A DNA stretch of 64,000 nt from Colivivens sp963626085 (GTDB lineage: Bacteria; Bacteroidota; Bacteroidia; Bacteroidales; Bacteroidaceae): positions 1 through 64,000 of the forward strand of contig CAVFVJ010000031.1 of NCBI GenBank assembly GCA_963626085.1. The letters are read 5' to 3'. The notes below the pieces were generated by a model. The model did no database searches and had not been told where the DNA came from. It worked only from the letters and a program-made list of their open reading frames with translations. Of the stretch, positions 62,101 through 64,000 are shown piece by piece. The position numbers and the translations under genes are program-made. Position 1 is the first letter of the stretch; each line of letters starts with the position of its first letter.

Positions 62101-62341
62101 GGTGTTCCTTGGCAATCACCTTCTCCACGAACTCGGGAGTGATTGGAAGGTAGTATATATGGTCGGCAACTCCCTCGGAAGTCTGCACGGTAGCCACGTT
62201 TGGGTTGATGAGTATGGTGAATTTACCTTCCTCGTGAAGAGCCTTCAGTGCCTGGGAGCCTGAGTAGTCGAACTCGCCCGACTCACCTATCTTCAGTGCG
62301 CCGCTGCCGAGTATCAATATTTTGTTTATATCAGAGTTCAT
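59120..62341 (-). CDS. carB: Carbamoyl-phosphate synthase large subunit
   Basis: 1073 residues. Two homologous halves, each with ATP-grasp: ILILGSGALKIGESGEFDYSG and IVLGSGAYRIGSSVEFDWCG, with substrate motifs GGQTALNCGV and STGGQIPNNLAL; the C-terminal MGS-like allosteric domain (GILISSGAARSKVELLDAA) is present. It makes carbamoyl phosphate for pyrimidine and arginine synthesis. The N-terminal half is strikingly like the eukaryotic CAD/CPS1 type (INPNVATVQT; CNMENFDPLGIHTGESIVVA). Last gene of the dapL-carA-carB group, 30 bases after carA. Confidence 0.96.
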   Translation of the reverse strand: MNSDINKILILGSGALKIGESGEFDYSGSQALKALHEEGKFTILINPNVATVQTSEGVADHIYYLPITPEFVEKVIAKEHPDAIMLSFGGQTALNCGVKLYESGVLEKYNVKVIGTPVEAIINTEDRELFAEMMHDIDVKTAHSVAVSSIEEALDVVKEIGYPIIVRAAYTLGGLGSGFCNNDDELRKLASSAFTFSPQILIEESLKGWKEIEYEVVRDKYDNCITVCNMENFDPLGIHTGESIVVAPSQTLSDHEYHKLRQIAIKIVRKVGIIGECNVQYALDPNSDDYRVIEVNARLSRSSALASKATGYPLAFVAAKLGLGYGLDEIQNSVTKVTSAFFEPALDYVVVKIPRWDLGKFDGVSKLIGSSMKSVGEVMSIGRTFEEAIQKGARMVGQGLHGFVANTVTVPDVDFELHNPTDKRLPAIALAFDMGYTIDQLHDITKIDRWFLFRLQNIYNVKNELEKFDSVDDLTVELLSMAKKMGFSDYQIGKIVMKDQGINPHEKGLVVRQKRKKHNIVPVVKQIDTMAGEYPAQTNYLYMTYNGSESDVDFAHDGKSVIVLGSGAYRIGSSVEFDWCGVAAIRKIQEMGYRAIMVNYNPETVSTDYDICDRLFFDELTLERVLDVCDLEQPMGVVVSTGGQIPNNLALLLDRQGINILGTSAKSIDIAEDRQKFSEMCDRLGIDQPRWKELTKMEEIYDFVDEVGLPVMIRPSYVLSGAAMRVVSSRDELENALKNAAVVSQDHPVVVTEFLQRAKEVEIDAVAQNGVIKCYAISEHIEYAGVHSGDATVVFPAQKLYFETIRRIKRTARKIAEALNISGPFNIQFLAKDNELRVIECNLRASRSFPFVSKVTKFNFIGMATEIMLGKQVEPFGKNFADIDYVGVKSSQFSFARLLKADPILGVDMASTGEVACLGDNYYEALLKSMLSVGHHIPDKQKGILISSGAARSKVELLDAARTLHAAGYKLYATGGTAEFLKQYDIPSEVLHWPDSGIEPNVIDCIASHKVDLVINIPKNHSQRELENGYRIRRAAVDYNIPLITNARLASAYIYAFCKVGDAKMEIKHWGEY

Positions 62342-62371
62342 ATCTGTCTATTCTTTGCGATAACTGAAACT

Positions 62372-63430
62372 TTACAATTGGTCGATGAATCTCTCGAACA
62401 GAGGCATGGAGTCTACAGGACCGCTGGATGCCTCGGGGTGGAACTGTGTTGAGAAGAACGGCTTGGTGCGGTGGCGTATACCTTCGTTTGTCCCGTCGTT
62501 GAGGTTGACGTAGAGTGCCTCCCAGTCCTCGGGAAGGGTCTTGTCGTCGATGGCGAAACCGTGGTTCTGTGAGGTTATGAGACATGTGTGTGTGCCCACC
62601 TCTCTTACCGGTACATTGTGTCCACGGTGTCCGTATTTCAGTTTGTATGTCTTCGCACCTGCAGCGATAGCGAGCAACTGGTTGCCAAGACAGATGCCCA
62701 TGATGGGCTTGTCCTGGGTGAGTGCCCAGCGCAGATGTTCAATCGTTTCCTTGCAAAGTGAGGGATCGCCCGGTCCGTTTGACACGAACAACCCGTCGTA
62801 GTCCTCATTGCGGAAGTCGTAGTCCCACGGCACACGCTTGACGGTCACGTCGAACCCGAGCAGGCACCGGAGTATGTTGTTCTTCATTCCGCAGTCAATC
62901 ATAAGCACTTTCTTGCGTCCGTTGCCGTAGACATGGACTTCTTTCGTCGACACCTCAGACACAAGGTTGCGTTTGTTGGGGTCGGTCATCTCCACATCCA
63001 CTCCATCAAACACAATCTTGCCGAGCAGCGCACCCTTCTCGCGCAGTTTCTTCGTAAGCACACGAGTATCGACACCACACAGACCAGGCACCTGGTTCTG
63101 CTTGAGCCAAGTGGACAAGCTACGGCTTGAGTCCCAGTGGCTGTACTTGTCGGAGTAGTTGGAGATTATCACAGCTTGACACTGTATCTTCTCGGATTCA
63201 AAAAAACGTGAGACACCATCGGTCATCTCATCGTCGGGCACACCGTAATTACCAATCATAGGATAGGTCGGGACGAGTATCTGACCGCGGTAAGAGGGGT
63301 CAGTGAGACTCTCCGGATAACCTGTCATTGCAGTGTAGAAACACAGCTCTCCGGCTGTCGACTTCTCATAGCCGAACGAATAGCCCTCGAACTGTGAACC
63401 GTCTTCCAGTAGTAATGTTGCTTTCTTCAT
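62372..63430 (-). CDS. carA: Carbamoyl-phosphate synthase small (glutaminase) subunit
   Basis: 352 residues. N-terminal small-subunit domain (LLLEDGSQFEGYSFG; YRGQILVPTYPMIGNYGV), C-terminal class I glutamine amidotransferase with C247 in MGICLGNQLLA, H331 and E333 in QFHPEAS. It supplies ammonia to CarB. It starts 7 bases after the dapL stop, so the three genes form an operon. The ending NDGTNEGIRH also recalls the eukaryotic-type enzyme. Confidence 0.96.
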   Translation of the reverse strand: MKKATLLLEDGSQFEGYSFGYEKSTAGELCFYTAMTGYPESLTDPSYRGQILVPTYPMIGNYGVPDDEMTDGVSRFFESEKIQCQAVIISNYSDKYSHWDSSRSLSTWLKQNQVPGLCGVDTRVLTKKLREKGALLGKIVFDGVDVEMTDPNKRNLVSEVSTKEVHVYGNGRKKVLMIDCGMKNNILRCLLGFDVTVKRVPWDYDFRNEDYDGLFVSNGPGDPSLCKETIEHLRWALTQDKPIMGICLGNQLLAIAAGAKTYKLKYGHRGHNVPVREVGTHTCLITSQNHGFAIDDKTLPEDWEALYVNLNDGTNEGIRHRTKPFFSTQFHPEASSGPVDSMPLFERFIDQL

Positions 63431-63437
63431 AAATCTA

Positions 63438-64000
63438 TTATAACATTTTCTTTATTCTTGCCATTGCCTCCACGCTGTCTTCCTTCGTGCCGAACGCAGT
63501 GATGCGCACAAAGCCCTCACCGTTGCTTCCGAAGCCTTCACCTGGGGTAGTGACCACGTTGGCATCGTGCAACAGTCTGTCGAAGAACGACCATGAGTCT
63601 TCGCCTTTTGGAGTAGACACCCAGATGTAGGGCGAGTGCTGTCCTCCGAACACTTTCAAGCCAAAGTTGGAAAGGCTCTCGCGGATGATGCGTGCATTTT
63701 CCATGTAGTAGTCTATCGACTCCTTCACCTGCTTTTGTCCTTCCTTAGAGAAGACTGCCTCGGCTCCGCGCTGTGACACGTAGGACGCACCGTTGAACTT
63801 ACTGCACTGCCTGCGCTCCCAGAAGTCGTTGAGGCACACTTTCTCTCCATTCTCCCCTATCACCTTCAGTTCCATCGGGATGATGGTATAGCCACAGCGT
63901 ACACCTGTGAAACCTGCAGTCTTGGAGAAGCTGCGGAACTCTATGGCGCACTCCCTCGCTCCTTCTATCTCGAAGATGGAGTGAGGCAGCGTGTCGTCCT
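63438..64000 (-). CDS. dapL: LL-diaminopimelate aminotransferase (C-terminal part; runs off the window)
   Basis: The frame is open to the last base; the start is beyond it. The visible 187 codons include the PLP lysine region SFSKTAGFTGVRCGYTVIP, then LNDFWERRQCSKFNGASYVSQRG, IDYYMENARIIRESL, SPYIWVSTPKGEDSWSFFD, and TTPGEGFGSNGEGFVRITAFG. These fit DapL, a class I aminotransferase making LL-diaminopimelate for lysine and peptidoglycan in one step. Placement before carA is unusual to me but the spacing of 7 bases suggests one transcript. Confidence 0.9.
   Translation of the reverse strand, partial: DDTLPHSIFEIEGARECAIEFRSFSKTAGFTGVRCGYTIIPMELKVIGENGEKVCLNDFWERRQCSKFNGASYVSQRGAEAVFSKEGQKQVKESIDYYMENARIIRESLSNFGLKVFGGQHSPYIWVSTPKGEDSWSFFDRLLHDANVVTTPGEGFGSNGEGFVRITAFGTKEDSVEAMARIKKML

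Overview
The window looks like chromosome of a Bacteroidales bacterium, most likely Prevotellaceae. The evidence is the Bacteroidetes promoter type (-33 TTTG, about 19-20 bases, -7 TAnnTTTG) in front of many genes, the near absence of Shine-Dalgarno sites, and gene content and order: recF-DUF721, ftsK-lolA-trxB, an lptC/PpiD neighbourhood, an archaeal/eukaryotic-type ProRS, a fused NfnAB-like protein, a PurF-like protein beginning MGGFFG, DUF1573 and DUF4859-type proteins, and secreted glycoside hydrolases. It is mostly ordinary housekeeping chromosome, almost fully coding. No rRNA, tRNA, CRISPR array, prophage or intact insertion sequence was recognised.

Layout. 1-5.7 kb is the accessory part: two related secreted proteins made of tandem DUF4859-like repeats flank a VapBC-type toxin-antitoxin pair, with double-hairpin repeats and a 56-bp promoter-containing repeat on both sides. 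An AAA-ATPase/nuclease-like protein and a DUF1573 protein follow. 8.1-17.1 kb is a tightly packed run (lon, tgt, LptF/LptG-type permease, coaX, an outer-membrane barrel, a TPR protein, lptC), then a PpiD-like periplasmic foldase. 19.6-22.1 kb is a secreted GH51 arabinofuranosidase. A 0.7-kb gap follows, full of palindromes and holding the relic of an RyR-domain gene. 22.8-26.7 kb is recF, DUF721, DUF5063, a DEDDy exonuclease and rlmI. 26.8-32.9 kb holds a stand-alone AICAR transformylase, a small basic protein, serS, the NfnAB-like fusion and a nucleoside phosphorylase.

On the minus strand, 33-41 kb carries ftsK, lolA, trxB, an NlpC/P60 lipoprotein and a GH2 beta-galactosidase. 41.3-49.9 kb mixes envelope genes (a beta-helix lipoprotein, mtgA, an OmpA-type lipoprotein) with proS, an S37-type peptidase and a ClpC-like unfoldase. 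50-53 kb is a nucleotide-metabolism group (PurF-like protein lacking the N-terminal cysteine, a degenerate ThiE-like protein, prs). 53.2-58.9 kb carries a TlpA-type thioredoxin, a small lipoprotein, a second GH51 enzyme with a GH43-like N-terminus and a pseudouridine synthase. 59-64 kb is a minus-strand dapL-carA-carB cluster, dapL running off the window edge.

The most unusual material is (i) the 0-5.7 kb module with its duplicated promoter and repeats, (ii) a family of two-hairpin elements whose stems change in a compensated way between copies while loops and ends stay fixed, (iii) the palindrome-rich gap before recF, and (iv) enzymes missing textbook residues (PurF-like Cys2, Tgt zinc cysteines). 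No clearly new multi-gene system could be demonstrated. All assignments come from reading the sequence and remembered family features; no searches were run.
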